Source: Piscibacillus salipiscarius JCM 13188
GTDB taxonomy: Bacteria > Bacillota > Bacilli > Bacillales > Alkalibacillaceae
Direction: 5' to 3'
DNA length: 64,000 nt
NCBI RefSeq assembly: GCF_001311865.1
Contig: NZ_BBCD01000008.1
Coordinates: 42,050 to 106,049, forward strand
The notes under the pieces are model-generated. The model was not told the DNA's origin. It worked only from the letters and a program-made list of their open reading frames with translations, and ran no database searches. The stretch's first letter is position 1, and the number at the start of each line of letters is the position of its first letter. The translations under genes and the position numbers were made by a program. Of this stretch, positions 20,333 to 30,115 are shown one piece after another.

Positions 20333-21676
20333 TTAATTAATACCGTATAATTGTTCTGACTGCTGTAAAATCTCAACTTTTTCTTCAAAGCCATCATTAG
20401 CGTTTATATACACTCTATATGTTTGTTGATCAATGACACCTACCATCTCATAACAAAGCACGAGATCACCAATATCATTTTCTATGACTGCTTGACGTGT
20501 TTCCTTAATATCAATATTTGGATTAACGACATCTCTAGCTTCTTCTTCAGTTAATTTTTTATTAAAATCAACTTCACCTCTTCTAGTTGTGTTAACGATG
20601 TAATCTCTTGCACTTAGTCCAACAATGTCACCATTATCAAGGGCAACTTTTACTTGAAGGCTGTCAGGGTAGTAATAAACACCATCCTCAACTCTTACAA
20701 ACCTGAACACTCCAACCTTTTCATATTGTGAACTTTCGACCATTTCTATATTTTCATAACCGATTCCATTTAAAAGTTCTTTAGCTTGATTCATGGCCTT
20801 GTTAAGACTTATTTTAGCTTCACCAATGTCTCTTGTCAGCATGTATGATATCATATTTGCCCCTTGCTGGGTTACTTCAGCATAACCATGTAAATCTCCT
20901 GTATCAAACGAAACGTTATACATCGGAATATTTGAACCTTTACCAGTTTTAGAAACCTTCATATCGACATTTTCATTCAGTTCAAATTGTTTTGAGATAA
21001 ATTTTCTGACTTCTTCTTCTTTATAGGATTTGCCTTCGAAATTAATTTGTTCCCCTTCAGACTTGGTATTTAAATTAAAGACACCTTCATTGTCTGAACT
21101 GTTAAATTGATCAGAACTATCTTCAATCGTTTTTAAACCATCTAAGATTGTATTATCAGAAGGTTCATTCGTAGCTAATGCTACTTCTACGTCCATCCAT
21201 CGTAAACCTTGATCAAGTACTTCATGTTGAACCGTTCTTAATTCTTTTTTAATTTTATTAGAATTTTCGTGTAATTGATTTAATGTTTTAAGCTCTTCAT
21301 CCGTTAAAGGATTTTCACTTAAGCCTCTTACGGCGACCCGATATGAGAACTCTCCAATATTATTAAGGAACTCCTCTGTTTTGTTAAACGGTAATAAAGT
21401 TAACGGTAATTGACCAACATCCGCTTGAGCATCTGATGATATTTTCCAGATTTCAGCTAGTTGAGGAGACAAATTTTCTGGTGTATTCATAGCTAATACA
21501 GTTCCAATTTTGTCATTAAGTAAATCCATGCGATAGGTTAAATCATGGAAAGCACGCTGATAATTGTTTTCTGCTTGTATTAAAATAGCATTCTTTTCTT
21601 GGTGCTCCTGATAACCATATACGATAGCACCTATGAAACCGATCAATAGAACAATATATAATATCCAACGAAACAT
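20333..21676 (-). CDS. ypeB: Germination protein YpeB
   Basis: Spore protein needed to stabilise and localise the cortex-lytic enzyme SleB. Intact, 447 residues. One N-terminal membrane helix (WILYIVLLIGFIGAIVYGY, residues 4-22) is followed by a helical region (to about 190) and a C-terminal half with PepSY-type repeats (for example EGKSYKEEEVRKFISKQF and YMLTRDIGEAKISLNKAM). It is cotranscribed with sleB, 17 bases away. In B. subtilis the pair is expressed in the forespore under sigma-G. Confidence 0.94.
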   Translation of the reverse strand: MFRWILYIVLLIGFIGAIVYGYQEHQEKNAILIQAENNYQRAFHDLTYRMDLLNDKIGTVLAMNTPENLSPQLAEIWKISSDAQADVGQLPLTLLPFNKTEEFLNNIGEFSYRVAVRGLSENPLTDEELKTLNQLHENSNKIKKELRTVQHEVLDQGLRWMDVEVALATNEPSDNTILDGLKTIEDSSDQFNSSDNEGVFNLNTKSEGEQINFEGKSYKEEEVRKFISKQFELNENVDMKVSKTGKGSNIPMYNVSFDTGDLHGYAEVTQQGANMISYMLTRDIGEAKISLNKAMNQAKELLNGIGYENIEMVESSQYEKVGVFRFVRVEDGVYYYPDSLQVKVALDNGDIVGLSARDYIVNTTRRGEVDFNKKLTEEEARDVVNPNIDIKETRQAVIENDIGDLVLCYEMVGVIDQQTYRVYINANDGFEEKVEILQQSEQLYGIN

Positions 21677-21693
21677 ATCAGAAGTCCTCCTTT

Positions 21694-22567
21694 CTATTTA
21701 CAGAAAATGTGTTTTCCAATTCGTTTAATTTGAGGTCTTTGCCATATCCAATCAGAAGTTGCTGTATCAGGGTTGAAGTAATAAATAGCACCTCCAGAAG
21801 GATCCCAACCATTTATGGCATCCATAACAGCTTCTCTAGATTGTTCATCAGGTTCCATGTAAAACTGTCCATCTGCTACTGCGGTAAACGCAAGTGGTTC
21901 AAAAATGATTCCCGAAATGGAATCAGGAAATGTTGAGTCTTCTAACCTATTCAATATAACTGCTGCTACAGCTACTTGCCCTACGTAAGGCTCACCTCTA
22001 GCTTCAGAGTAGACTGCCTGAGCTAGTAATTGTATGTCATTTTGTGAAAAACCTTTTGGTACATTTGTAGCAGTAGGTTGCTCTGGTTGTTCTTGCTGAT
22101 TGTTTTGATTAGCTTGACCTTGCTGCCCTTGGCCACCCTGTTTACCTTGGTTTCCTTGTTGATTTTGATTAGACTTTTGAGCTTCAGACCATGGACGTTT
22201 CTGACCACCGTAGTGAGTGAACTCTTTACCTTGTCTTATTTGTTCCTTCACCCATTGTTCATCGTATTCAGATGCTTTAACTAGCATATCCTTAGTTTTT
22301 GACCAACAAGACCATCTACTTTCATTCCAAATTCATTCTGAAAATTACGTACAGCCCAGTAAGTTCCCCATCCAAAACTCCATCAATTTTACCATTATAA
22401 AAACCGATATATTGAAGTCTTGACTGTAATTCTATGACATCATCTCCGACTGCTCCTTTTTGAATAACTTGTTGAGTAAACGCTTTAGTTTCTGGTACTT
22501 CACTTGATGTACCTATAGTCAATGCAATTGCTAAACTGATCAGAATCAAAATTTTTAGTTTGGACAA
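21694..22567 (-). CDS. sleB: Spore cortex-lytic enzyme SleB (two frame breaks)
   Basis: Lytic transglycosylase that degrades cortex peptidoglycan at germination. Signal peptide at the N-terminus (ILILISLAIALTIG), then a peptidoglycan-binding domain (GAVGDDVIELQSRLQYIGFY), a Q/G/N-rich linker and the hydrolase domain with AQAVYSEARGEPYVGQVAVA, the catalytic glutamate region. Frame breaks near 22375 and 22300 each lack one base. The likely start is TTG at 22567, ten bases after GAGGAGG; an ATG at 22576 sits too close to that site. Length about 291 residues. Confidence 0.92.
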
Positions 22568-22640
22568 TGTATTCATTCCTCCTCATACAAACAATCTGTG
22601 CTTTATTATCTTTTGTGATTTTTGGTTAATATTCTTACAA

Positions 22641-22670
22641 ATAAAAAAGCCTGCAGATATCTGCAGACTT
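22641..22670 (-). terminator. Terminator after ansA
   Basis: Stem with CTGCAG / CTGCAG core around ATAT, extended to AGTCTGCAG / CTGCAGGCT-type pairing, followed on the minus strand by TTTTTTATTTG. Confidence 0.82.
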
Positions 22671-22677
22671 TATAATC

Positions 22678-23633
22678 TTAGAATGAATATTCTTTTTTAC
22701 CTGAAGCGATCATGACCGCAAGTTTCACCCTTGCTTTCTTACTATCTGAGTCACTTCCTAATAGGACACCTTTATTGATTAAATCATAGGCGCTACCTTC
22801 GTAATCGTACGTAGGGTAAACGGCTCCTTCTTCTGAAGCAGTAGTAATAACGATAAAAATTCCATTTTCTAAACATTTCTTTATAGCTGGCATCATTTTG
22901 GGAGGAACCTGACCTCTTCCTACACCTTCTATGACAATTCCTTTAGCGTTTGCTATTCTTAAGGCATCTAATATAGATCCATCTGCATCAGTGTAACATT
23001 TAACGATATCAACTCTAGGTAAGCTCCCCTTAATTGAATAATACTCACGTTTTATGGGTTTTTGGAAAACTTGAACTTCATCATTATCAATGATTCCTAG
23101 ATAACCAAAGCCAAAAGCATTAAATCCTTGAATGTTACTGGCATGTTCCTTCTTCACATATTTCGCTGAAAAAATACGTTCATTAAAAACTACGACGGTA
23201 CCAGCATTATGCAAATCTTCGCTACAAGCAGAATAAATGGCATGCCTTAAATTAATATAAACATCGCTACCTAAATCAGAAATCGAACGTTGTGAACCAG
23301 TAACGACAATTGGTCTAGGATCATTAATCGTTAAATCTAAAAAGTATGCTGTTTCTTCTAACGTATCTGTACCATGGGTAATGACAACACCATCAACTTC
23401 AGGATTCTCAAAATAAAATTCGATTTTATTTTTTAATAACACCCAATCATTTGCCGTTAGGTGTACGCTTGGTTTTTGAAAAGCGGAATCTACTTCCACT
23501 TGTATTTCATCTGGCAACTCACACAAAGAGGCTAGTTCTTCACCCGTCATTGCGCCAGAAGTTAATTTGCCACTATTTTCATTAGGTTTACTAGCGATCG
23601 TTCCACCTGTTGTAATTAAGACTACTTTTTCAT
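22678..23633 (-). CDS. ansA: L-asparaginase (one frame break)
   Basis: Hydrolyses L-asparagine to aspartate and ammonia. After restoring one A in the fourth codon the protein starts MKKVVLITTGGTIASKPNE, with the catalytic threonine in TTGGTIAS. The second active-site motif VITHGTDTLEETAYF lies near residue 88. About 318 residues, no signal peptide, so probably cytoplasmic type I. The start ATG directly follows the ypdA stop (TAAATG), so the two are cotranscribed. Paralogues exist in Bacillus; the symbol is by family. Confidence 0.88.
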
Positions 23634-24624
23634 TTAATCACCGTGATTCTTTTTATTTTGAATATGATCAGCTATCAGTTTACCGTGGTGTCTACCATTT
23701 TCAATAAAGATTTCATTATTATTATAACCTGCAGCTATAACTCCTGCTATATAAATATTTTGAACATTAGTCTCCATTGTATGACGATCAAATAATGGAC
23801 GGCCGGTTTCATCGTTTATTTCAATACCTATATGTTTTAAAAACGAATGATCTGGATGATAACCTGTCATAGCGAATACAAAATCAGCATCGATCAATTG
23901 CTCTTTACCATCTATAACTGCCTTTACATGTTTTGTCTGTATTTCTTTAATATTGGAATTAAAGTGCATGTTAATTTTTCTATGTTTAACTAGTGATTCA
24001 AACAATGGCAAAATCCAGGGTTTAACGCTTGGGGAGTAATCAGCTCCTCTATATAGTACCGTGACGTTAGCACCAGCTTTCTCTAATTCCAATGTTGCGT
24101 CTACTGCAGAGTTCTTTCCACCAATTACGACCACATTTTTATCGAAAAATGGATGTGCTTCTTTGAAATAATGTGAAACATGGGGTAAATCTTCACCAGG
24201 AATATTTAATTTATTAGGATGATCATAATAACCTGTTGCAACGACAATATAGTCTGCTTGGTAATAAATTTCATCACCTTTGTCCGTTGTCGTTTTTAAT
24301 TGAAACATATTATGTGACTGTCTGATTTGATCGACACGTTCAAAATTATTTATTCTCAAATCACTTCTTTGAGCAACCATTCGATAATAGGTTAACGCTT
24401 CATTTCGGACTGGTTTTTGACGTTCAGAGATAAAAGGCATATTACCAATTCTAATTTTTCACTTCGAACTGAAAAAATGTTTGGTGTGTTGGATAATGAT
24501 ATATAGCATTTGCTACATTTCCTTTTTCAATTAACAATGGTTCAATACCTTTTCGTTTTAACTCAAGGGCAGCTGAAAGACCACAGGGTCCTGCACCAAT
24601 TATGATGACTTCTTCTTTTTGCAT
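23634..24624 (-). CDS. ypdA: Bacilliredoxin reductase YpdA (Bdr), several frame errors
   Basis: FAD/NADPH-dependent reductase that recycles bacilliredoxins in bacillithiol redox control. FAD site IIIGAGPCGLSAALELKRKG near residues 6-25, second dinucleotide site VVIGGKNSAVDATLELEKAG near 165, and ATGYYDHPNKLNIPGEDLPH. Around 24445-24480 the raw sequence has a net gain of one base that disrupts about ten codons; flanking sequence (THQTFFS, then GNMPFISERQKP) fixes the intended frame. Corrected length is about 329 residues. Start at 24624 has AGGAGTGG upstream. Confidence 0.9.
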
Positions 24625-24645
24625 CTAACTCCACTCCTAAACATA

Positions 24646-24678
24646 CAAATCTCCTACCAAAACTATGATAGGAGATTG
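24646..24678 (-). terminator. Possible terminator after gudB
   Basis: Stem AATCTCCTA / TAGGAGATT with an 11-12 base loop just beyond gudB. The T tract on the minus strand is short (TTTG), so activity is uncertain. Confidence 0.5.
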
Positions 24679-24707
24679 ACCTTAAATAATCAAATTGTAA
24701 CTTCTGA

Positions 24708-25976
24708 CTAAATCCATCCACGGAAGCGAGCGGCTTCAGTCATTTTACGTACACCAACCATATAAGCAGCTAAACGCATGTCAATTTGTCTATTTTGACT
24801 TGTTGTATAGACATTATTAAACGCTTTAACTAATACTTCGCGTAATTTTTCTTGTACTTCTTCTTCTTTCCAATAATAGCCTTGGTTATTTTGGACCCAT
24901 TCAAAATATGAAACAGTCACACCACCAGATGAAGCTAATACATCCGGTACAATAAGTACATCACGCTCAGTTAGAATCTTAGTAGCTTCTAACGTCGTTG
25001 GGCCATTTGCTGCTTCAACCACAATACTTGCTTTAATGTTATGAGCATTATTTTTTGTAATTTGGTTTTCAATTGCAGCTGGTACTAAAATATCTGTATC
25101 TAGCTCTAACATTTCTTCATTAGTAATAGTGTCTTCAAATAAATTAGTTACTGTACCGAAACTATCACGACGATCCAGTAAATAGTCAATATCTAAACCA
25201 TCAGGGTCGTGTAAGGCGCCTTCTGCATCTGAGATTGCTATAACTTTAGCACCCATGTCATACATGAATTTTGCTAAAAAGCTTCCGGCATTACCGAAGC
25301 CTTGTACAATTACACGAGCTCCTTTAATATCAATTCCACGCTTTTTACATGCTTCTTCAATACAAATCGTTACACCTTTAGCTGTTGCAGATTCTCTTCC
25401 GTGAGATCCCCCTAACACAATAGGTTTACCTGTAATGAATCCTGGATTATTAAATTCGTCAATACGACTGTATTCATCCATCATCCACGCCATAATTTGA
25501 GAGTTAGTAAAGACATCTGGCGCAGGAATATCTTTTGTTGGACCTACAATTTGAGAAATAGCTCTAACATAACCACGGCTTAAAGCTTCCAATTCCCTAA
25601 ATGACATTTTTCTAGGGTCGCAAATGATACCGCCTTTACCACCACCGTACGGTAAGTCAACGATACCAGCTTTAAGGCTCATCCAAATGGATAAGGCACG
25701 TACTTCATTTTCAGTAACGTTAGGGTGGAAACGAACCCCGCCTTTTGTCGGTCCTACTGCATCATTATGTTGAGCACGATAACCTGTGAATATTTTAATT
25801 TTACCATCATCCATTCTGACCGGAATTCTAACGATCATCATGCGGACTGGTTCTTTCATCAATTCATAGGCTTCATCTGGATAACCTAATTTGTTAAGAG
25901 CATTTTTAATAACTTCTTGAGTTGAAACTAGAATATCATTGGATTCATGAGAATCTGCTTGCTTATCGGCTACCAT
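24708..25976 (-). CDS. gudB: NAD-specific glutamate dehydrogenase
   Basis: Oxidative deamination of glutamate to 2-oxoglutarate. Intact, 422 residues. Catalytic region KAGIVDLPYGGGKGGIICDP near residue 95-115, nucleotide-binding VIVQGFGNAGSFLAKFMYDMG near 220-240 and VPAAIENQITKNNA. The start at 25976 (MVADKQADSHESN) follows GGAGGTAAACAC; the 17 codons upstream in the same frame are leader. RocG is the alternative name; synteny with the ypd-ypb region favours GudB. No duplication of the kind that inactivates laboratory B. subtilis gudB is seen. Confidence 0.93.
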   Translation of the reverse strand: MVADKQADSHESNDILVSTQEVIKNALNKLGYPDEAYELMKEPVRMMIVRIPVRMDDGKIKIFTGYRAQHNDAVGPTKGGVRFHPNVTENEVRALSIWMSLKAGIVDLPYGGGKGGIICDPRKMSFRELEALSRGYVRAISQIVGPTKDIPAPDVFTNSQIMAWMMDEYSRIDEFNNPGFITGKPIVLGGSHGRESATAKGVTICIEEACKKRGIDIKGARVIVQGFGNAGSFLAKFMYDMGAKVIAISDAEGALHDPDGLDIDYLLDRRDSFGTVTNLFEDTITNEEMLELDTDILVPAAIENQITKNNAHNIKASIVVEAANGPTTLEATKILTERDVLIVPDVLASSGGVTVSYFEWVQNNQGYYWKEEEVQEKLREVLVKAFNNVYTTSQNRQIDMRLAAYMVGVRKMTEAARFRGWI

Positions 25977-26148
25977 GTGTTTACCTCCTATAATAAAAAC
26001 GAGAAAAATAATGATAAGTGCTTTCAATGACTAGTATACATTGTCATACCGAATATGCAACAAAAATAAGCCATAATTTTCCCTTGTTTATTGCTTTATT
26101 AGAAGCGTAAAAATATTAAATCAATTACTTCGTTAAATTTCGTATATA

Positions 26149-27076
26149 TTATTCCACTTTAGTTAAAGAAATAAACTCCTTTAACATGTCTTCATAACTC
26201 ATATTTATCGCTTTAGCAGCATCAGGATATAAACTAGTCGGAGTCATTCCTGGAAGAGTATTGACCTCTAATATGATTGGTTCATTCTGATTATTTAAGA
26301 TAAAGTCTACTCTTGAATAAGTTTCACATCCTAATGATCGATGAGCAAGAACCGCATATTGTTTAATTTGTTCAGTTAATTTTTCATCAACTTCTGCAGG
26401 GCAAATGTGTTCACTACCTCCCTCAGAATACTTTGATTCATAATCATAATATTCACTATTAGGAATAATTTCAATTATTGGCAAGGCCTCCTCTTCACCT
26501 TTACTGCCCAGAACAGCACAAGTTAGTTCCCTGCCTTCGATGAATTCTTCAACTAATATTTCAAAGTCATGAGTGAAAGCCAAATCTATGGCCTCTTTGA
26601 TTTGGCTTTCTTGATTAACAATTGTCAAACCCAATGTTGATCCTTCTTGATTAGGCTTAACGACAATAGGTAATTTAAATTGCTCTTGGATCTTTTCTTC
26701 AACAGAATTAACATTTTGATGATTACCAATGTTATCCCTTTGCAACTGGGATGTTATGACTAGCAAAAATTTGTTTCGCTTTTGATTTATCCATCGCAAG
26801 TGAAGAAGCTAATACACCTGAGCCTACATATGGAATATCCATTAAATCAAGCAAACCTTGAACGGTACCATCTTCACCTTGTTTACCATGTAAACCAATA
26901 AAAACTAAATCACAATCCTTGACCTTGCCCATTATAGAATCTAAATGTTTAGGATTAAAATCTATTCCTATTACATCATGACCAAGTTGCTTAAGTGCCT
27001 GAATAATTCCTTTTCCAGTTGATAAAGATACTTCTCTTTCTTTAGATGTTCCACCGTATAAGACCGCTATGTTCAT
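26149..27076 (-). CDS. ddl: D-alanine--D-alanine ligase (one frame break)
   Basis: ATP-grasp ligase that makes the D-Ala-D-Ala dipeptide for peptidoglycan. N-terminal domain [19 protein letters not shown], then [20 protein letters not shown] near residue 60, the ATP-grasp part [15 protein letters not shown] near 140, and [15 protein letters not shown] near 275. One extra G near 26737 breaks the frame; corrected length is about 308 residues. In B. subtilis ddl lies next to murF, not beside gudB, so this may be a second copy or a relocated gene; the window alone cannot say. Confidence 0.93.
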
Positions 27077-27095
27077 TTAATGTTCACCTCATAGT

Positions 27096-27671
27096 TTAAA
27101 AATACTTCACAAAGATTTGTAGTGCGTTTTCTTTTGCAATTGGAATCCCATGTTCGCTAAGAATGTGAGATGTTAACGTACTTGGGGAAGCATACTCTGA
27201 AATAACTGAGATTAAGTCTTGCCTTATTTTTTCGGTCAAAGATGTCTCATTAATGTGAAGATAATACGAATCATCATATGAATAGAGACTACTCGTCAAA
27301 TCATATTTGTACTGTACCCTTTTCGCTGCCTGTATAACATCTTCCAAATCATTAAATATAAATATCATCTCTTTACTCTCATCCATTGTCACTTTTAATT
27401 CGATATACTCGTCATTTTCACTCTCATCATATTCATTCTGAGTCACGATAATAATCATACCTTGCGCTTGTAACATATGAACTTTAACGACTAACATACC
27501 ATCTAAGTCCATATTTAGCTCTTCACAAGCTTCATATAACATATCTTGGAATAATTGATTAGCTCTAGGCAAATTATCCCATAAATCTTCTTTGGAATAC
27601 CCTCTTTCTTGAAGATCATCATATGTTAAGAAAATCTTAAACTGGTTAACGCTTAAACGCTCTAATCTCAC
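27096..27671 (-). CDS. mecB: MecA paralogue MecB/YpbH, adaptor protein
   Basis: Adaptor that presents substrates to the ClpC protease; paralogue of MecA. Intact, 191 residues. N-terminal targeting domain MRLERLSVNQFKIFLTYDDL, acidic variable middle (NEYDESENDEYIELKV) and a C-terminal domain with FNDLEDVIQAAKRVQ near residue 108. Synteny (between the ypbD/recS group and gudB) fits YpbH, which in B. subtilis affects competence and sporulation. True MecA lies elsewhere in that genome; on sequence alone the MecA/MecB choice rests on context. Confidence 0.83.
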   Translation of the reverse strand: MRLERLSVNQFKIFLTYDDLQERGYSKEDLWDNLPRANQLFQDMLYEACEELNMDLDGMLVVKVHMLQAQGMIIIVTQNEYDESENDEYIELKVTMDESKEMIFIFNDLEDVIQAAKRVQYKYDLTSSLYSYDDSYYLHINETSLTEKIRQDLISVISEYASPSTLTSHILSEHGIPIAKENALQIFVKYF

Positions 27672-27858
27672 GTAACCACCTCCACCGTCTCACTATTATC
27701 TTATGTTTAGGGCTAACATAAAATTGCCTGTATTATTCAAATTAATTCGAATTGTTTAATGGATTTAATTCTACTGAAAATATATTTATTCCTGCCACTA
27801 GATATAAGCAAGAGTAGTATAGTTTTATTAAAATCTCGACGATTATAATAAACTATTA
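27672..27858. other. Intergenic region between mecB and the small membrane protein
   Basis: About 190 AT-rich bases without a gene. It holds a seven-base inverted repeat TTATGTT / AACATAA (27701-27721) just upstream of mecB, which could be part of the mecB leader or an operator. Nothing else recognised. Confidence 0.4.
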
Positions 27859-28074
27859 TCATTGTAACCAATAAATATAGGCAAAGGGAATAGTAATAAT
27901 TAAGATCACGAATAAAAATAATAATGTTTTTAAAATGTATTGACTTAGTTTCATTTGATTGACGTCAAAATTTATATTCTTCTTTGAACGACTTTTTCTT
28001 CTATGCCTTTCCTTTCTAGATGGTAAATTGTATTCATTTAAATCTTTTTCTACCTTATTTACCTGCTCTCCCAT
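27859..28074 (-). CDS. Small single-pass membrane protein, unrecognised (YpbE-like N-terminus)
   Basis: 71 codons. The first 40 residues are very basic (SRKERHRRKSRSKK), followed by one membrane helix (TLLFLFVILIITIPFAYIYW) and an immediate stop, which predicts an N-in, C-out anchor with almost no outer domain. It overlaps the 3' end of ypbD by 16 bases, so it is translationally coupled. In B. subtilis this place is held by ypbE, which has a similar basic-helix start but also a LysM domain; no LysM is encoded here in any frame. Function unknown. Confidence 0.65.
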   Translation of the reverse strand: MGEQVNKVEKDLNEYNLPSRKERHRRKSRSKKNINFDVNQMKLSQYILKTLLFLFVILIITIPFAYIYWLQ

Positions 28075-28658
28075 GCTGGCTTCACCTCTGAATAGTATAC
28101 TCGGTAATACATTCCTAAAAGAAAATCAATCGTAAAATGAGTTGTTATGGTAACTAACAAGTTGTTAGTTAATAAAAACAAATAACCTATTAAAAAAGAT
28201 AGAATTAAAACAGAAACCAATAATACTGGTTTATTTAAATAACGGAAATGAACTAATGCAAATAAAATACTAGCTATTATAAACCCAAAACTCGTTTGTA
28301 AAACTCCTCTAAATAACAGTTCTTCAGAAAAACTAACAACTAATGCTAATAAAAATATTTGAGGAATCGATAATGATGTAAATATTCTTTTGTTAATTCC
28401 ACCATCATCATAATGTTTTTCAGATAAAAGTTTAATTAACAGAAGATCTATTATAACTATAAGCAAACCGGGAAGGAAGCCATATATAAAAAGCTCTCTA
28501 ATTTCCCAATTAAACATATGAATAAGTGATGTTATATCATTTAATAAAATATAAGATAATAAGAATGCAATTACTATAAAAATAATTTGTGAAAAATATA
28601 AGTTTAAAATTAATTCTCGTTTAGTTAGTTGCATTATGATTTCAGTTTGCTTCTTCAT
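28059..28658 (-). CDS. ypbD: CPBP-family intramembrane protease YpbD
   Basis: Integral membrane protein of the CAAX-protease/bacteriocin-processing (Abi/CPBP) family. Intact, 199 residues with about six hydrophobic helices. The family's catalytic motifs are present: EELLFRGVLQ near residue 112 (EExxxR), a histidine in FALVHFRYLN near 138, and HFTIDFLLG near 178. It overlaps the recS stop and the following small gene. Substrates of YpbD are unknown. Confidence 0.82.
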   Translation of the reverse strand: MKKQTEIIMQLTKRELILNLYFSQIIFIVIAFLLSYILLNDITSLIHMFNWEIRELFIYGFLPGLLIVIIDLLLIKLLSEKHYDDGGINKRIFTSLSIPQIFLLALVVSFSEELLFRGVLQTSFGFIIASILFALVHFRYLNKPVLLVSVLILSFLIGYLFLLTNNLLVTITTHFTIDFLLGMYYRVYYSEVKPAWESR

Positions 28659-30115
28659 TGAGTCACCTTCTCATTAGGTAACAATTCATTAAGTATTCTT
28701 CTCCACTCATTTAAATTAGATCTTCGGTCTGTTTGCGTGACCTTCCACGAAGTTAAAACAAATCCGCAATGATCACAACACTCATAATCTGAACTCCTAA
28801 CAACGGATTGATAAGATTCAAATAGCGCTTGTCGTCTACATTGTTCAACATTAACCCATTTTAATAGCTCTAAAACACTTTTAAGCTTAATTTCTTTTCG
28901 TTTATTACGGATGTTAATTATCTCTTTAATAATGTATTCATTAGAACTTTCATTAAGTTGATCTATTTGAAGTTTAAGAAATCTCTCTTTTACTTCTGTT
29001 AACGAATCTTTTATATCATGGTTTACATATAAAGCTATTTCTTGATCTTCAGGCAACTCTGAGTCAATGAGCTGAAAAGGCAATGCCTCATCACCATCTG
29101 TGTATAATAACACACTTACACTATGTTCACCGTCACGACCTGCTCTACCTGTTTCTTGGATAAAAGATTCAATATTACTTGGCAAATGGTAATGAATAAT
29201 TAACCTGACGTCATCTTTATTTATTCCCATTCCGAATGCACTTGTACAACATATTATATCTAGCTGACCTAGCATAAATTGTTGCTGTATTAATAAACGA
29301 TCATGTTGCTCCATTCCACCGTGGTAAAAAGCAATGGATCGTTCTGGAAAGTTTCTCTGTAACTGAGAGCAAATTTGTTCTGTTACTTGTCTGCTAGAAA
29401 AATAAATCATAGTTGGAGCATTGACTCGTTCAATCACATCTAAGAGTTGCTCTTGCTTTTCGGTAACATGATTAGATTTTAGTACATTGTAAGATATATT
29501 TGTTCGATCCATAGGATAAATAATCTTCTTCATTTCCAAATCAAGATAATGAATAATATCATTTTGAATTTTAGGTGTTGCTGTCGCGCTTAAAGCAAGT
29601 ACAGTTGGTTCATTTAATTCTTTTATTACATCTTTTAACCTCAAATAATCTGGTCTAAATTCATGACCCCACTGTGAAATGCAATGTGCTTCATCAATTA
29701 CAAACAGCGAAACACCCACTTGTTTCAATCGATTCATAACCAACGGGTGCTGAAGCATTTCAGGTGAGCAATAAACTAGCTGGTATTGATGTAAATGATT
29801 AAGCACGTTTCGTTTTTGCCGTTGATCCAACATACTATTTATAGATGTTACTTGTTTAAACCCTTGAGATTTCAACAATTTTACTTGGTCAATCATTAAT
29901 GAAATTAATGGTGATACGACAAGCGTTGTCCCTTTTGAAAGTTTCGCAGGCAATTGATAACAAATAGACTTTCCACTCCCAGTTGGCAAAGTTGCAAGTG
30001 TATGTTGATTTAATTGTACCGATTCTATAATTTCTTTTTGCCCTTCTCTAAACGAGGAGAACCCAAAATAATGATATAATGCCTGTTCTAAACTTCGATC
30101 ACCTTGTTTAATCAT
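28655..30115 (-). CDS. recS: RecQ-family ATP-dependent DNA helicase RecS
   Basis: Short RecQ-type helicase, intact, about 486 residues. Walker A in ATLPTGSGKS near residue 40, DEAHCISQWGHEFRPDY near 135-150, ALSATATP, GIN/ETGRAGRDGEHS motif VI, and a C-terminal zinc cysteine set CRRQ...YECCDHCG. No HRDC domain, which with the position next to ypbB points to RecS, not RecQ. The start at 30115 ([13 protein letters not shown]) overlaps the ypbB stop; an upstream GTG is too close to the ribosome site. Confidence 0.9.
   Translation of the reverse strand: MIKQGDRSLEQALYHYFGFSSFREGQKEIIESVQLNQHTLATLPTGSGKSICYQLPAKLSKGTTLVVSPLISLMIDQVKLLKSQGFKQVTSINSMLDQRQKRNVLNHLHQYQLVYCSPEMLQHPLVMNRLKQVGVSLFVIDEAHCISQWGHEFRPDYLRLKDVIKELNEPTVLALSATATPKIQNDIIHYLDLEMKKIIYPMDRTNISYNVLKSNHVTEKQEQLLDVIERVNAPTMIYFSSRQVTEQICSQLQRNFPERSIAFYHGGMEQHDRLLIQQQFMLGQLDIICCTSAFGMGINKDDVRLIIHYHLPSNIESFIQETGRAGRDGEHSVSVLLYTDGDEALPFQLIDSELPEDQEIALYVNHDIKDSLTEVKERFLKLQIDQLNESSNEYIIKEIINIRNKRKEIKLKSVLELLKWVNVEQCRRQALFESYQSVVRSSDYECCDHCGFVLTSWKVTQTDRRSNLNEWRRILNELLPNEKVTQ

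Noticed and set aside
22023..22284. Extra frames in the sleB linker region
   Set aside because: They arise from the low-complexity Q/G/N codons read in other frames.
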